Shown piece after piece: positions 42,265 to 50,878 of a stretch of 64,000 nucleotides of DNA. Made by a program: the position numbers and the translations under genes. The DNA comes from an uncultured Celeribacter sp. Lineage in GTDB: Bacteria; Pseudomonadota; Alphaproteobacteria; Rhodobacterales; Rhodobacteraceae. Under the pieces are notes generated by a model, which was given only the letters and a program-made list of their open reading frames with translations, ran no database searches and was not told the DNA's origin. Position 1 is the first letter of the stretch. Each line of letters begins with the position of its first letter. Location of the stretch: positions 1,124,001 through 1,188,000 of the forward strand of contig NZ_OY780935.1 of the NCBI RefSeq assembly GCF_963675965.1, given 5' to 3'.

Positions 42265-43554
42265 GGCGGCTGGTCGCCGCGCCGCCCGGCGGTGCGTGGC
42301 ATCGCGCTGGATCTCTGCCGCGTGAATGCCAAGCACCATCAGGCCCGGCCAGAGCATATAGGCCTCGATCTCGATGTTTTCGCCAAAGGACAAGAGCACC
42401 ATGGTCATGACGATGGACAGGGGCAGCCGCCCCCGGCGATGACGCGCCGCATCGACCAGCACCACGGCGATCTGCCAGATCATCGGCACGAAAAGCGCGC
42501 CAAAGCCGACGATACCTTTGACGAACAAAAGTCCCCACCATGTGTGGTGGCTGCCGATCGGCATATATTCCACCACATGCGCACCGGGATGCACGGTGCC
42601 ATGCCCGACCCAGAAGGCTTCGTTTTCCCAACGTTCTCCAGCGATGCGCTGCAGGGTGGCCCGCACCCGGGTGCTGTCGGCGCGCGCGCCCTTGAAGGCG
42701 GCGACCCCGTCTTTCAAAAGTGTCAGGAGCGCCGTACCGAACACCGCCAGAGACGCCGTCAGCCCGGACACCACCTGCCAGGCCCAGCCCTTAAGAAGCA
42801 GCGGCATCATGCGCGGACCAAGAGTACAGGCCACAAGCCCCACCAGCCCCATGCGCGACTTTGACAGCAGAATCATCGCTACACCCGCAGTGACCCCGAG
42901 GCTGCGCCATCTGACATTGCGCTCTTCCAGCGCGAAACAGACCTGCAGCACCCCCAACAGGGCCGCGAACGGCGACCATGGCGCGTAGAACTGCCAGCGT
43001 GGCGTCCAGCTCGCCGGATCCCATGTGAACAGATAGACCGAGAAATACTCAGGCCCCGGTCCGCCAATGGCCTTGAAAGGCGAGGTGAACAGACGTTCCG
43101 GCAGCCCCAGATAGGGGGCGGCCACCATCACCGGCAAAATCGCAAGCGTCCAGAGACCGATCACGCATTGGCCCCGGATCAGGATCTCGCGGCGGATCGG
43201 CAGGACGGCGCCTGCCAGCGGAAACAACGCCAGCAAGGCCCATCCTTTCGCCCATCCGATCGAAGACTTAATGGTCTTTTTCAGCCCCAACCCCCAATCC
43301 AGATGACCAAGCCAAAGCGCGATCAGCATGACGAACATGCCCAGAATCCAGCCCCAGACCAGTGGCGGTATCGGCCCCCGCGCCCGCAGGTCCGCCCGAA
43401 TGGCTGGCCCCAGATAGAGCGACAGCAGCGCCAGCCCCGCAAGCGTCCAGGCCAGCACCGGGCCAACCACATAGAGGGCACCGATGAAATAAAAGGGCCA
43501 AGTCCAGCGCAACGCGCCATAAACCAGGGTTTCAGCGGGGTTTTGCGGTGTCAT
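42232..43554 (-). CDS. Polysaccharide polymerase / O-antigen ligase-like membrane protein
   Basis: A 440-residue protein with about ten to twelve hydrophobic segments and a large loop at roughly residues 275-340 (VGHGTVHPGAHVVEY, GSHHTWWG), the layout of Wzy polymerases and O-antigen ligases. In this cluster it is the best candidate to polymerise the exopolysaccharide repeat unit on the periplasmic face. The ATG at 43554 lies four bases after the stop of the chain-length gene; two earlier in-frame ATGs lie within that gene. It shares 33 bases at its end with glpD on the opposite strand. Confidence 0.75.
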   Translation of the reverse strand: MTPQNPAETLVYGALRWTWPFYFIGALYVVGPVLAWTLAGLALLSLYLGPAIRADLRARGPIPPLVWGWILGMFVMLIALWLGHLDWGLGLKKTIKSSIGWAKGWALLALFPLAGAVLPIRREILIRGQCVIGLWTLAILPVMVAAPYLGLPERLFTSPFKAIGGPGPEYFSVYLFTWDPASWTPRWQFYAPWSPFAALLGVLQVCFALEERNVRWRSLGVTAGVAMILLSKSRMGLVGLVACTLGPRMMPLLLKGWAWQVVSGLTASLAVFGTALLTLLKDGVAAFKGARADSTRVRATLQRIAGERWENEAFWVGHGTVHPGAHVVEYMPIGSHHTWWGLLFVKGIVGFGALFVPMIWQIAVVLVDAARHRRGRLPLSIVMTMVLLSFGENIEIEAYMLWPGLMVLGIHAAEIQRDATHRRAARRPAASALQERGQVL

Positions 43555-43558
43555 CGCA

Positions 43559-45136
43559 TCACTCTGCCGGAACCACAGAGGTGTCAGAAACCGCACGGCG
43601 AGCAGGATCGTTTTCATCATCGCCTCGGTCCTCGGATCCATCGCCTTGCGACACGATCCGATCGATCAGCGGACGCCGGATCCAGCCCAGCACCAGTCCG
43701 ATCAGCAGGAAAAACGTCGCCGCGCCACCCGCTGCAAGCGCCAGCTTGCGGCGCGGTGAGCTGGGCACATCCGGACGGGAGGGATCTTCGAGCACCTGCA
43801 CAAGCGGATAAGAGGCGAACAAATCGGCTTTCGACGACTGTATCCGCGCGAGAGCCGAAGCGAACACGGCCTCAGAGACGGCGAAATCCCGTTGCAGATC
43901 TTCCAGTTGAGCCGCCGGTGTGATCAACGCATCCCGCCGAGAGCGCAGATCCTGCAAACGTGCCAGCTGGGTCGCATATTCCGCTTGCAGCCCGCGGCGT
44001 TCGGCCCCGAGCGTGACAAGATCCTTCAAAAGTTCGGTCCGGCTGCCGACATGCGACATATCCAGACGGGTCAACTGCGCCGCATCCAATCCGGTCAGCT
44101 CCGTCGCGCGCGCCGTCATTCGCTGCGCCGCCGCAGTATAATCGCGCTGGGCGGCCTCCCGCGTCGGATGGCCCGCGCCCATATGCCCGACAATGCCGGA
44201 CAGCTTTGCCGAACGTTCAGAGACCTCCGCAGCCAACGCCGCGAATTCACTGTCGGCATGCAGCCGCAGCGCCGCAGCCGCCAGATCGGGCGTCAGTTGC
44301 AGAACTGCTTCCAACGCGCGCACCGCCCCGTCGCGGTCTTCGAGTTTGGCACGCAGATCCAGTGTCAGCCCCTCCAATGCATCCACTTCGCGGACCAGCG
44401 CGTGATACTGTTCTGTCGAAATCAGCCCGCTGTCCTGCTGCAACCGCGTTATTGCGGCGCGGGTGTCGCGCACGCTGTCGCGATATCCCGCCAGGGCCTG
44501 CCCCGCCCCGGATTCACGGGTCAGGATCTCGTCCTTGCGCAGGGCTTCGATCTCGGAAAAGAACGCCGCCATAAGAGCTTGCAGACGCCGCTGCGCCGCC
44601 TCCGGGCTCGGTCCGGTGATCGATACGTGGATCAGTCCGGTCTGGTCGACCAGCTCGACCCGGGGGCGACCGAATCCATCGGGCGCAAGCGCAAGCTCAC
44701 GCGCCGCCGCTTTGACGATGCGCTCCGCCGCCAGCAACCGTTTGTAGGTTTCCGTCGGGCTAACGGCATTCGAGGCGAAGGCCGAATTGGCGTAAGACGA
44801 CGCCTGTCCGATTTCAGTGAGGTTGACCGAAGCCGATGCGCCCGATCCCGGCAGGATCAAAGACATGTCCGAGCGAAAGGACAAGGGGGCAGAACTGAGA
44901 TAGCCGGTGATCGGCATCCAGATCGCCGCCGCGCCCATCGCGAAAAATCCAAGATAGCGCGGCAAGCGGCCCCAGTCCTTCAACCGCCCGCCCCGGATGA
45001 CCCGCAGCGCGGTGAGACGATGCAGCGGGGTGCGAATGGTGGTCAGAATGCGAAACAGCCGCGCCCAAAGGCGGCGCTGCGAGACGCTGGGTCTCTGCTG
45101 CGGCGGCAATTTCTCTGTGTTCAAATCTATGGGCAT
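43559..45136 (-). CDS. Wzz/GumC-type chain-length (polysaccharide co-polymerase) protein
   Basis: A 525-residue inner-membrane protein: cytoplasmic N-terminus, first membrane helix around residues 60-82 (LGFFAMGAAAIWMPITGYLS), a long periplasmic region rich in heptad-like helices (about 150-430), and a second helix near 475-495 (LALAAGGAATFFLLIGLVLG). No Walker motifs or tyrosine cluster are seen at the end, so it lacks the BY-kinase domain of Wzc. GGAG sits six bases before the second of two close ATGs, hence start 45136. The palindrome at 45225-45240 lies about 90 bases upstream. Confidence 0.82.
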   Translation of the reverse strand: MPIDLNTEKLPPQQRPSVSQRRLWARLFRILTTIRTPLHRLTALRVIRGGRLKDWGRLPRYLGFFAMGAAAIWMPITGYLSSAPLSFRSDMSLILPGSGASASVNLTEIGQASSYANSAFASNAVSPTETYKRLLAAERIVKAAARELALAPDGFGRPRVELVDQTGLIHVSITGPSPEAAQRRLQALMAAFFSEIEALRKDEILTRESGAGQALAGYRDSVRDTRAAITRLQQDSGLISTEQYHALVREVDALEGLTLDLRAKLEDRDGAVRALEAVLQLTPDLAAAALRLHADSEFAALAAEVSERSAKLSGIVGHMGAGHPTREAAQRDYTAAAQRMTARATELTGLDAAQLTRLDMSHVGSRTELLKDLVTLGAERRGLQAEYATQLARLQDLRSRRDALITPAAQLEDLQRDFAVSEAVFASALARIQSSKADLFASYPLVQVLEDPSRPDVPSSPRRKLALAAGGAATFFLLIGLVLGWIRRPLIDRIVSQGDGSEDRGDDENDPARRAVSDTSVVPAE

Positions 45137-45210
45137 GGGCATCTCCTTGCCCGCACCCTACAGCGACGTTAACCATGTTTCTGCGCCCCACGAGGATGCC
45201 GTAGGGGGGC

Positions 45211-45240
45211 CTTTGGATAGCGACCTAGCCGTCTGGATAG
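45211..45240. promoter_or_regulatory. EPS-cluster motif, site A (tandem GGATAG)
   Basis: CTAGCC-GTCT-GGATAG at 45225-45240 is one base from the exact palindrome seen at 47628 and 52191. A second GGATAG lies at 45215-45220, exactly 20 bases away, two helical turns. Located about 80-100 bases upstream of the chain-length gene and just after the response-regulator gene. Confidence 0.6.
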
Positions 45241-45256
45241 GCCCCCGACAGGCCGT

Positions 45257-45892
45257 TCAGAACAGGCCTTCTTCCTTGGCGATCATCGCCGCCTGCGTCC
45301 GGTTCGAGGCACCGATCTTGCGATAGAGCGTCTTGACATGAAGCTTGACCGTCGGCTCGCGTATGTCCAGGTCGCGGGCGATTTCCTTATTGGATTTGCC
45401 CTGGGTCAGGCCTTCCAGCACCTCATACTCCCGTTGCGACAATTTTTCAGCCAGGGGATGTTGCGGCCCGTCCGCCGCGCTGCGCAGAAAATCCAACGGC
45501 GCGTATTGCTCACCCATGGCCATGAACCGCACCGCATTCACCAGCGACTTGCCCGACAGCGTCTTAGGCACGAACCCAGCCGCCCCCGAGGCCAGAACCT
45601 TCTCGGCGATGTCCGGGCTGGCTGTGCCGGAAATGATCGCCACGCGCCCGGCATTGGCTTCCGCCATCATCGTGTCGAGCCCTTCAAGCCCGTTCATCCC
45701 GGGCATGGAGTAATCCAGAAGCACGAGATCGAACGCCGTCTCGCCCCGTACGGCGTTTAGGGCGTCTTGAAAGCCAGCAACACAGACGGTTTCGATGCCG
45801 CCTTCGCTTTTCAAAAACAGTTCCAAAGTATCGCGTAACAAATCATGATCATCGGCGATCAACACACGAAGGCTCGGCGCATTGTCGGTCAT
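45257..45892 (-). CDS. LuxR/NarL-family response regulator
   Basis: A 211-residue two-component regulator: receiver domain with acidic pocket VLIADDHDLLRDTL and phosphorylation site LVLLDYSMPGMNG, then a LuxR helix-turn-helix (LSQREYEVLEGLTQGKSNKE, EPTVKLHVKTLYRKIGASNR). The start at 45892 follows AGGGACG. It sits between the chain-length operon and the priming transferase gene, and no kinase adjoins it; the hybrid kinase at 48278-50878 is the obvious partner. It is my candidate for binding the CTATCC-N4-GGATAG palindromes. Confidence 0.9.
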   Translation of the reverse strand: MTDNAPSLRVLIADDHDLLRDTLELFLKSEGGIETVCVAGFQDALNAVRGETAFDLVLLDYSMPGMNGLEGLDTMMAEANAGRVAIISGTASPDIAEKVLASGAAGFVPKTLSGKSLVNAVRFMAMGEQYAPLDFLRSAADGPQHPLAEKLSQREYEVLEGLTQGKSNKEIARDLDIREPTVKLHVKTLYRKIGASNRTQAAMIAKEEGLF

Positions 45893-46195
45893 CACGTCGT
45901 CCCTTTTCTGTTCTGGTCCGGAACGGACCTCCTCCCTCACACTCCATTTCGAAGATTAAAAATCAGAGTGTTATCGGTGGGAAATTCCACCCCACACAAC
46001 ACGGATAGCGCGAATTTCCTGACGTGACACTACTCTTTTGGATAAATTCCCCTCACCGATGGGATGCCATCCCCTCACCAAGTGGCGAAACCCCCCGCCA
46101 TTCTTGCACCGGCCCTGTCCGCCCGTGGCCTTGAGAGGTCACGCCCTCGTGATCATGGTTAACGAAAATTAACCACGTTTTCGCAAGGATCCCCC
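45893..46195. other. Divergent control region of response regulator and priming transferase
   Basis: No gene. Contents: GGTGG-N6-CCACC palindrome at 45977-45992 region, a GGATAG half-site (46003-46008), a degenerate EPS motif CTACTC-TTTT-GGATAA (46030-46045, site B), GGGAT-N3-ATCCC near 46061-46073, and a perfect GGTTAA-N6-TTAACC inverted repeat (46157-46174) only 22 bases before the transferase ATG. The density of dyads suggests more than one regulator acts here. Confidence 0.5.
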
Positions 46196-47620
46196 ATGAC
46201 TGTCGTTTCTGCCGCTCTTCCGCCCCGCTCTCGTCACGCCGCACCCGTTGCCGCGCAACCACCTGTCCGCTGGTCCCCGCCGCAGACGGAGCTACCCAGC
46301 ATTCCCCTACAGGCGCTGCCCGTCATCAACGCCCCGGCCAACACGGTTATCGCACATATCCTTGAAGCACAGACCCCGCAACGCGTGGCCTTTCTGAACG
46401 CCCATTGCGCCAATCAGGCGGCCACAACCCCCGCCTATTATGACGCGCTGGCCACCGCAGACCTGATCTTGCCCGACGGGATCGGCGTCGAACTCGGCGC
46501 GCGGATGAAGGGGCAGCGCTTTGTGGCGAATCTCAACGGCACGGATTTTACCCCGGCACTGTTGCGGGCTGCCGCCGACCGGGGTCTTAGCGTCTTTCTA
46601 TTGGGAGGGCGTCCCGGCATCGCCGAAAAGGCCGCGAACCGGCTGTGCCATAAAATCCCGGGCCTTCGGATCGCAGGCACCCGCGATGGATTCGACGGGA
46701 TGCGCGACAATGCGGCAACCATCGCCCGGGTGAATGCCAGCGGCGCAGACATTCTGTTGGTCGCGCTTGGCGTGCCACGCCAGGACCTCTGGCTGGCCCG
46801 GCACGCCCATGACCTAACCCCGAAAATCACCATGGGAGTCGGCGCACTCTTTGATTTTCTGGCCGGCGAAGTGGCCCGCGCACCGCGGTTGATCCGCCGT
46901 GCCCGCAGCGAATGGATCTGGCGTCTGGCGATGGAGCCGCGCCGGATGGCGAAACGCTATCTCATGGGCAATCCCGCCTATCTGCTGCGTGCCGCACGCG
47001 ATGCCCTGCGCAGTGCCAACCACACGGATCTGGCGCGACGCATTCTGGATGTGTCCGGCGCGCTTGCCGGGCTGCTGGCCCTGTCTCCGCTTTTGCTGCT
47101 CACCATGGCGGCCATCCGGCTCGAAAGCCGTGGTCCGGTGTTCTTTCGCCAGACCCGGATCGGCAAGACCGGTACACCTTTCACCATGCTGAAATTCCGG
47201 TCGATGCATATCGATGCCGAAGCCCGCCGCGCCGAACTTCTGGCAAGTTCTGACCGGGACGGGGTCTGCTTCAAATCCCGCCATGACCCACGGATCACCC
47301 GCGTCGGGCGCATCTTGCGGCGCCTGTCGATCGACGAATTGCCACAGATCCTCAATGTGCTGCGGGGTGACATGTCGCTTGTCGGGCCCCGTCCCGCGCT
47401 GCCCGAAGAGGTCGCAGCCTATGACCCACGCGCCCTGGGCCGCCTGGACATCAAACCCGGGCTGACCGGGATCTGGCAGGTGTCGGGCCGGGCCGACATC
47501 GGTTTTGACAAGATGATCGACATGGATCTGGCCTACATCCGGTCACGGTCGCTGCTGCTTGACCTGCTGCTGCTGACCCTCACTGTGCGCGCCGTCTTCG
47601 GCGGGCGTGGCGCCTATTAA
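46196..47620 (+). CDS. Fusion: GT26 glycosyltransferase (WecG/TagA) + priming sugar-phosphate transferase
   Basis: A 474-residue protein with two enzymes. Residues about 45-245 form a WecG/TagA/CpsF (GT26) domain (LPDGIGVELGARMKG, NGTDFTPALL, LVALGVPRQDLWLARH, GVGALFDFLAGEVARAP). Residues about 275-474 form a bacterial sugar transferase (polyprenyl-phosphate hexose-1-phosphate transferase): a membrane helix LAGLLALSPLLLLTMAAIRL, then FTMLKFRSMHIDA, LSIDELPQILNVLRGDMSLV, GPRPALPEE and KPGLTGIWQVSGR. It could start the lipid-linked repeat unit and add the second sugar. AAGGA precedes the ATG. Confidence 0.9.
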   Translation: MTVVSAALPPRSRHAAPVAAQPPVRWSPPQTELPSIPLQALPVINAPANTVIAHILEAQTPQRVAFLNAHCANQAATTPAYYDALATADLILPDGIGVELGARMKGQRFVANLNGTDFTPALLRAAADRGLSVFLLGGRPGIAEKAANRLCHKIPGLRIAGTRDGFDGMRDNAATIARVNASGADILLVALGVPRQDLWLARHAHDLTPKITMGVGALFDFLAGEVARAPRLIRRARSEWIWRLAMEPRRMAKRYLMGNPAYLLRAARDALRSANHTDLARRILDVSGALAGLLALSPLLLLTMAAIRLESRGPVFFRQTRIGKTGTPFTMLKFRSMHIDAEARRAELLASSDRDGVCFKSRHDPRITRVGRILRRLSIDELPQILNVLRGDMSLVGPRPALPEEVAAYDPRALGRLDIKPGLTGIWQVSGRADIGFDKMIDMDLAYIRSRSLLLDLLLLTLTVRAVFGGRGAY

Positions 47621-47627
47621 CGAAAAC

Positions 47628-47643
47628 CTATCCTTTCGGATAG
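47628..47643. promoter_or_regulatory. EPS-cluster motif, site C (exact palindrome)
   Basis: CTATCC-TTTC-GGATAG, extended by C and G to seven-base arms. It lies 8 bases after the fusion transferase and 101 bases upstream of the ATG at 47744, so it should control the molybdopterin-fold/hybrid-kinase pair. It can also form an RNA hairpin, but lacks a T run. Confidence 0.7.
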
Positions 47644-47743
47644 GAACCTGTCCCTTTGACCTCTCGGTGACGGCACAAGACTGTGGCATTGTCGGATCAG
47701 ACGGTAACACCCCCACGCCTCACCGCCGACTTGGAGATTAGTT

Positions 47744-48253
47744 ATGCCCCTCACCTCCCTGACGCGTTCAACCGTGGTCGCCGTCCTTTTGCCCCTGTGT
47801 GCCTTCGCACAGGAGGCTCCGACATCGGACGGCGAGATTCTCCTCACCCTCTCCGGTGCCATATCCGCCTCCGGCGCAGGAAATCCCGCGTTGCTAGACC
47901 TATCTGCGCTGGAAGCGTTGGAGGCGGAAACATTTTCAACCACAACCATCTGGACCGACGGGATTCAGACCTTCACCGGCGTGCCCCTGCACCGCCTGAT
48001 GACGCATGTCGGCGCAGAAGATGGCACACTCAGGGCCACCGCGATCAACGACTATGCGGTCGAGATCCCCTACGAAGACTGGTCGCAGCCCGGCGCTCTG
48101 GTCGCCTACCGAAAGAATGGGGAGCTCATGTCCGTGCGCGACAAGGGCCCGCTATGGATTGTCTACCCATATGACGCGGACCCCGCCTTTCAGTCCGAAG
48201 TGATCTATTCGCGCAGCATATGGCAATTGGACCGGATTGAAATTTTAGAGTAG
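47744..48253 (+). CDS. Periplasmic molybdopterin-binding-fold protein without the Mo-ligand cysteine
   Basis: A 169-residue exported protein: signal peptide MPLTSLTRSTVVAVLLPLCA, cleavage after FAQ, then a small sulfite-oxidase-like (oxidoreductase molybdopterin-binding) fold, with WTDGIQTFTGVPLHRLMTHV, NDYAVEIPYEDW and RDKGPLWIVYPYD. The only cysteine is in the signal peptide, so the mature protein cannot hold molybdenum through cysteine as the catalytic family does. It sits 24 bases before a hybrid histidine kinase and is probably co-transcribed, suggesting a sensing partner for the kinase's periplasmic domain. Confidence 0.78.
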   Translation: MPLTSLTRSTVVAVLLPLCAFAQEAPTSDGEILLTLSGAISASGAGNPALLDLSALEALEAETFSTTTIWTDGIQTFTGVPLHRLMTHVGAEDGTLRATAINDYAVEIPYEDWSQPGALVAYRKNGELMSVRDKGPLWIVYPYDADPAFQSEVIYSRSIWQLDRIEILE

Positions 48254-48277
48254 CCTTTGAGGATACAGGCCAAACGG

Positions 48278-50878
48278 ATGGAAAATTTGTCCTCCGCTGA
48301 CAACACCAGAACCCAGCATCTGTTACGACGGACCACCACGGCCGTCGCAAGTGTTCTGGTTGTCTGCGTTGCTCTGGTGACCGGGTTGTCTTGGCTGGTG
48401 TTTCGCGAAATCGACGACCTGTCTACCGCGAATTCCGACAACATCCAATGGAGCCTTGCCCAAGTCGACGTCGAATACCTGCGTTTTCTTCTGGCTCTGA
48501 AAGAAGCTGAAACCGCTGTCCCTGGGGATCCGGCGCTGGATGCCGTGCGCCGCCGCTTCGATGTCTTCTACAGCCGCATGAAAACCATTGAGAACGGCGA
48601 AATCTTTCGCAGCCTGCAAGACGACGCGAGACTGGATACCCCACGCGTATCGCTGGACAATTTTCTGGATGCCACCACCCCCCTGATCGACAGTTCCGAT
48701 GCGGCGCTGGTCGCCGCCCTGCCCGAACTGACCCAAGCCACCTATAACGAACGCACGACAGTGCGGACGTTTTCACTCGCGGGCCTGAGTGCCTTTGCCG
48801 GGGTATCGGACGTCCGTCGAGAAAAGCTCGTTCGTCTGTTGCTCTATTCTGCGCTGGCACTGATCGCGCTCTTTGCGGTGCTGAGCATGCTTGCCTACAC
48901 ACTGTTCCGGCTGGCCCGCCTGACCCGTGCGTCCGCCGATGAGGTCTATAAGGCCAGCCGCAGGTTCCGTACCGTGGTGGAAACCTCGCGGGCAGCCATC
49001 GTCGTGACCGACATGGAAGGCATCATCCGTGACTTCAATCCGGCGGCGGAAAAGATCTTTGGCTACACCCGCGCAGAGGCGCTTGGGCGTGAAGCCCCGT
49101 GGCTGCTGCTGCCCATCGGCAAAGACGGCCCCATGGGAACCGAGCATTTCGTGGCCCTGCGCGAAGGCCGCCGCCCCCGTCCCGAGGAACGTCATTTCGA
49201 AACCAATGTACGCGCCCGTGACGGGCGGATCTTTCTGGCGGAATTTGCCGTCGACCGCTCGGAATCTGACAAACCCCTCTATGTGTCCTTCGTCCGCGAC
49301 ATCTCGGGGCGCAAAGAGGCGGAAGAGGAGTTGAAAAAAGCCCGCGACCGCGCTTTGGCCGGCGAACGCAGCAAATCGGAATTCCTTGCCGTCATGAGCC
49401 ATGAAATGCGCACACCGCTGAATGGGCTGATGGGAGCCATGCAACTGTTGAACGACCACCGCCTGAACGCCGATCAGCACCAGCTTCTCGAACGCATGCA
49501 GACCTCGGGCAAACAGTTGCTGCATCTGGTCAATGACGTGCTGGATCTGGCGAAATTCGAAGCCGGAAAAATGACGGCCGAACAGCAGGCTTTCAATCTC
49601 GACGAGGTGGTTTCCGGCGTCATCACCACCGCAGACCCACTGGCGCAGGCGGCCCACAACAGCCTTGAATGGCACTGGGTTGGCAGCGCCCGTTCCGTGG
49701 TGATGGGCGACAGCCAGCGGCTGCGACAGGTTCTTTTGAACCTCGTCGCCAATGCGACAAAATTCACCAAGAACGGTCGGATCGACGTTGAGGTCGAGTG
49801 CCTCAGCGCACCTGATAATCTCATCGAATTTCGGGTGATCGACAGTGGGATCGGCATCGCCGAAGAGGACCTCGATCGTGTCTTCGGCGATTTCGTCACA
49901 CTGGATTCGTCCTACACCCGCGAAGTCGAAGGCACCGGACTGGGGCTAGGCATCGCGAAACGTTTCGTCAACCTGATGCGGGGAGAAATCGGTGTCGAGA
50001 GCACATTGGGCGTCGGCAGCCGGTTCTGGGTGCGACTGCCCTTGCCCGCTGCGGAAGGCCTCCCCGCATCGCCCCCCGCGCCGCAACAGCCCGCAGCCGA
50101 AAGCCCCGCCTTAGCCCCGCAGGATATACTGGTGGTTGAGGACACAGAAATGAACCGCTTTATCGTGGGCGAATTCCTGACCCGCGCAGGCCACAAAGTC
50201 AGCTTTGCCGAAAACGGCCAGGAAGGTGTCGACGCAGCCAATGCGCAGAGGTTTGACGCGATCCTCATGGATATTTCTATGCCGATCATGGACGGGAGAG
50301 AAGCCACCCGGCTGATCCGGGGGGGCAACGGGGCCTCCCGAGACGTGCCGGTCATCGCTCTGACAGCCCATGTCCTGCCCGAAGAAATCGAGCTGTTCAA
50401 AACCATCGGCATCACCGAGTGCCTGAGCAAACCGATCCAGCGCGATGTGTTGCTAAGCTGTCTGGCGCGTGTCGTGACCGAGGACAACGCGCCAGACCGG
50501 TCCGAGCCAGCTGCGACACCTGACACAGCTCTGATTGATGAGACCACGGCGCTGGCGTTTCACCGGGATTTGCCCGAAGGCGCTGCGGAAGCCCTCATCG
50601 CGCGGTTCTTTGCCGCCATCGACAGCGACATTGATCTGATCGCCGGCTGCGATCCGACCTCAGAAGACCTGCAGGCCATCGTGCATCGCTGTGCAGGAGC
50701 CTGTGGCACCTTCGGCGCCTTAGCGCTGCACCGGGCTTTGCACGACATAGAAGCTGGCCTCAAACAAGGAGATCTCCCCAGTCCCGGCAGCCTGTCCACC
50801 CTGCCCGCACTATGGCAGCAATCACGCGCGGCTCTAGATGCAGTGCTGACGCGGGATCAGACCTCAGTCGATGAGTGA
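48278..50878 (+). CDS. Hybrid histidine kinase (PAS-HisKA-HATPase-REC-HPt)
   Basis: An 866-residue membrane sensor. First helix at about residues 23-45 (VASVLVVCVALVTGLSWLVF), a periplasmic domain of about 140 residues, second helix near 187-210. Then PAS (FRTVVETSRAAIVVTDMEGI), phospho-acceptor His in FLAVMSHEMRTPLNGLMGAM, ATPase boxes RLRQVLLNLVANATKFTKNG and GTGLGLGIAKRFV, a receiver (DAILMDISMPIMDG) and an HPt-like end (IVHRCAGACGTFGALAL). Phosphate would pass through REC and HPt to an output regulator, most likely the LuxR protein at 45257-45892. Start uncertain: ATG 48278 or TTG 48257. It overlaps the convergent export gene by 15 bases. Confidence 0.9.
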   Translation: MENLSSADNTRTQHLLRRTTTAVASVLVVCVALVTGLSWLVFREIDDLSTANSDNIQWSLAQVDVEYLRFLLALKEAETAVPGDPALDAVRRRFDVFYSRMKTIENGEIFRSLQDDARLDTPRVSLDNFLDATTPLIDSSDAALVAALPELTQATYNERTTVRTFSLAGLSAFAGVSDVRREKLVRLLLYSALALIALFAVLSMLAYTLFRLARLTRASADEVYKASRRFRTVVETSRAAIVVTDMEGIIRDFNPAAEKIFGYTRAEALGREAPWLLLPIGKDGPMGTEHFVALREGRRPRPEERHFETNVRARDGRIFLAEFAVDRSESDKPLYVSFVRDISGRKEAEEELKKARDRALAGERSKSEFLAVMSHEMRTPLNGLMGAMQLLNDHRLNADQHQLLERMQTSGKQLLHLVNDVLDLAKFEAGKMTAEQQAFNLDEVVSGVITTADPLAQAAHNSLEWHWVGSARSVVMGDSQRLRQVLLNLVANATKFTKNGRIDVEVECLSAPDNLIEFRVIDSGIGIAEEDLDRVFGDFVTLDSSYTREVEGTGLGLGIAKRFVNLMRGEIGVESTLGVGSRFWVRLPLPAAEGLPASPPAPQQPAAESPALAPQDILVVEDTEMNRFIVGEFLTRAGHKVSFAENGQEGVDAANAQRFDAILMDISMPIMDGREATRLIRGGNGASRDVPVIALTAHVLPEEIELFKTIGITECLSKPIQRDVLLSCLARVVTEDNAPDRSEPAATPDTALIDETTALAFHRDLPEGAAEALIARFFAAIDSDIDLIAGCDPTSEDLQAIVHRCAGACGTFGALALHRALHDIEAGLKQGDLPSPGSLSTLPALWQQSRAALDAVLTRDQTSVDE

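Noticed and set aside
43555..43641. Earlier ATGs (43620, 43641) for the polymerase-like membrane protein
   Set aside because: They fall inside the end of the chain-length gene, and the encoded residues follow that gene's codons in another frame; the ATG at 43554 is just after its stop.
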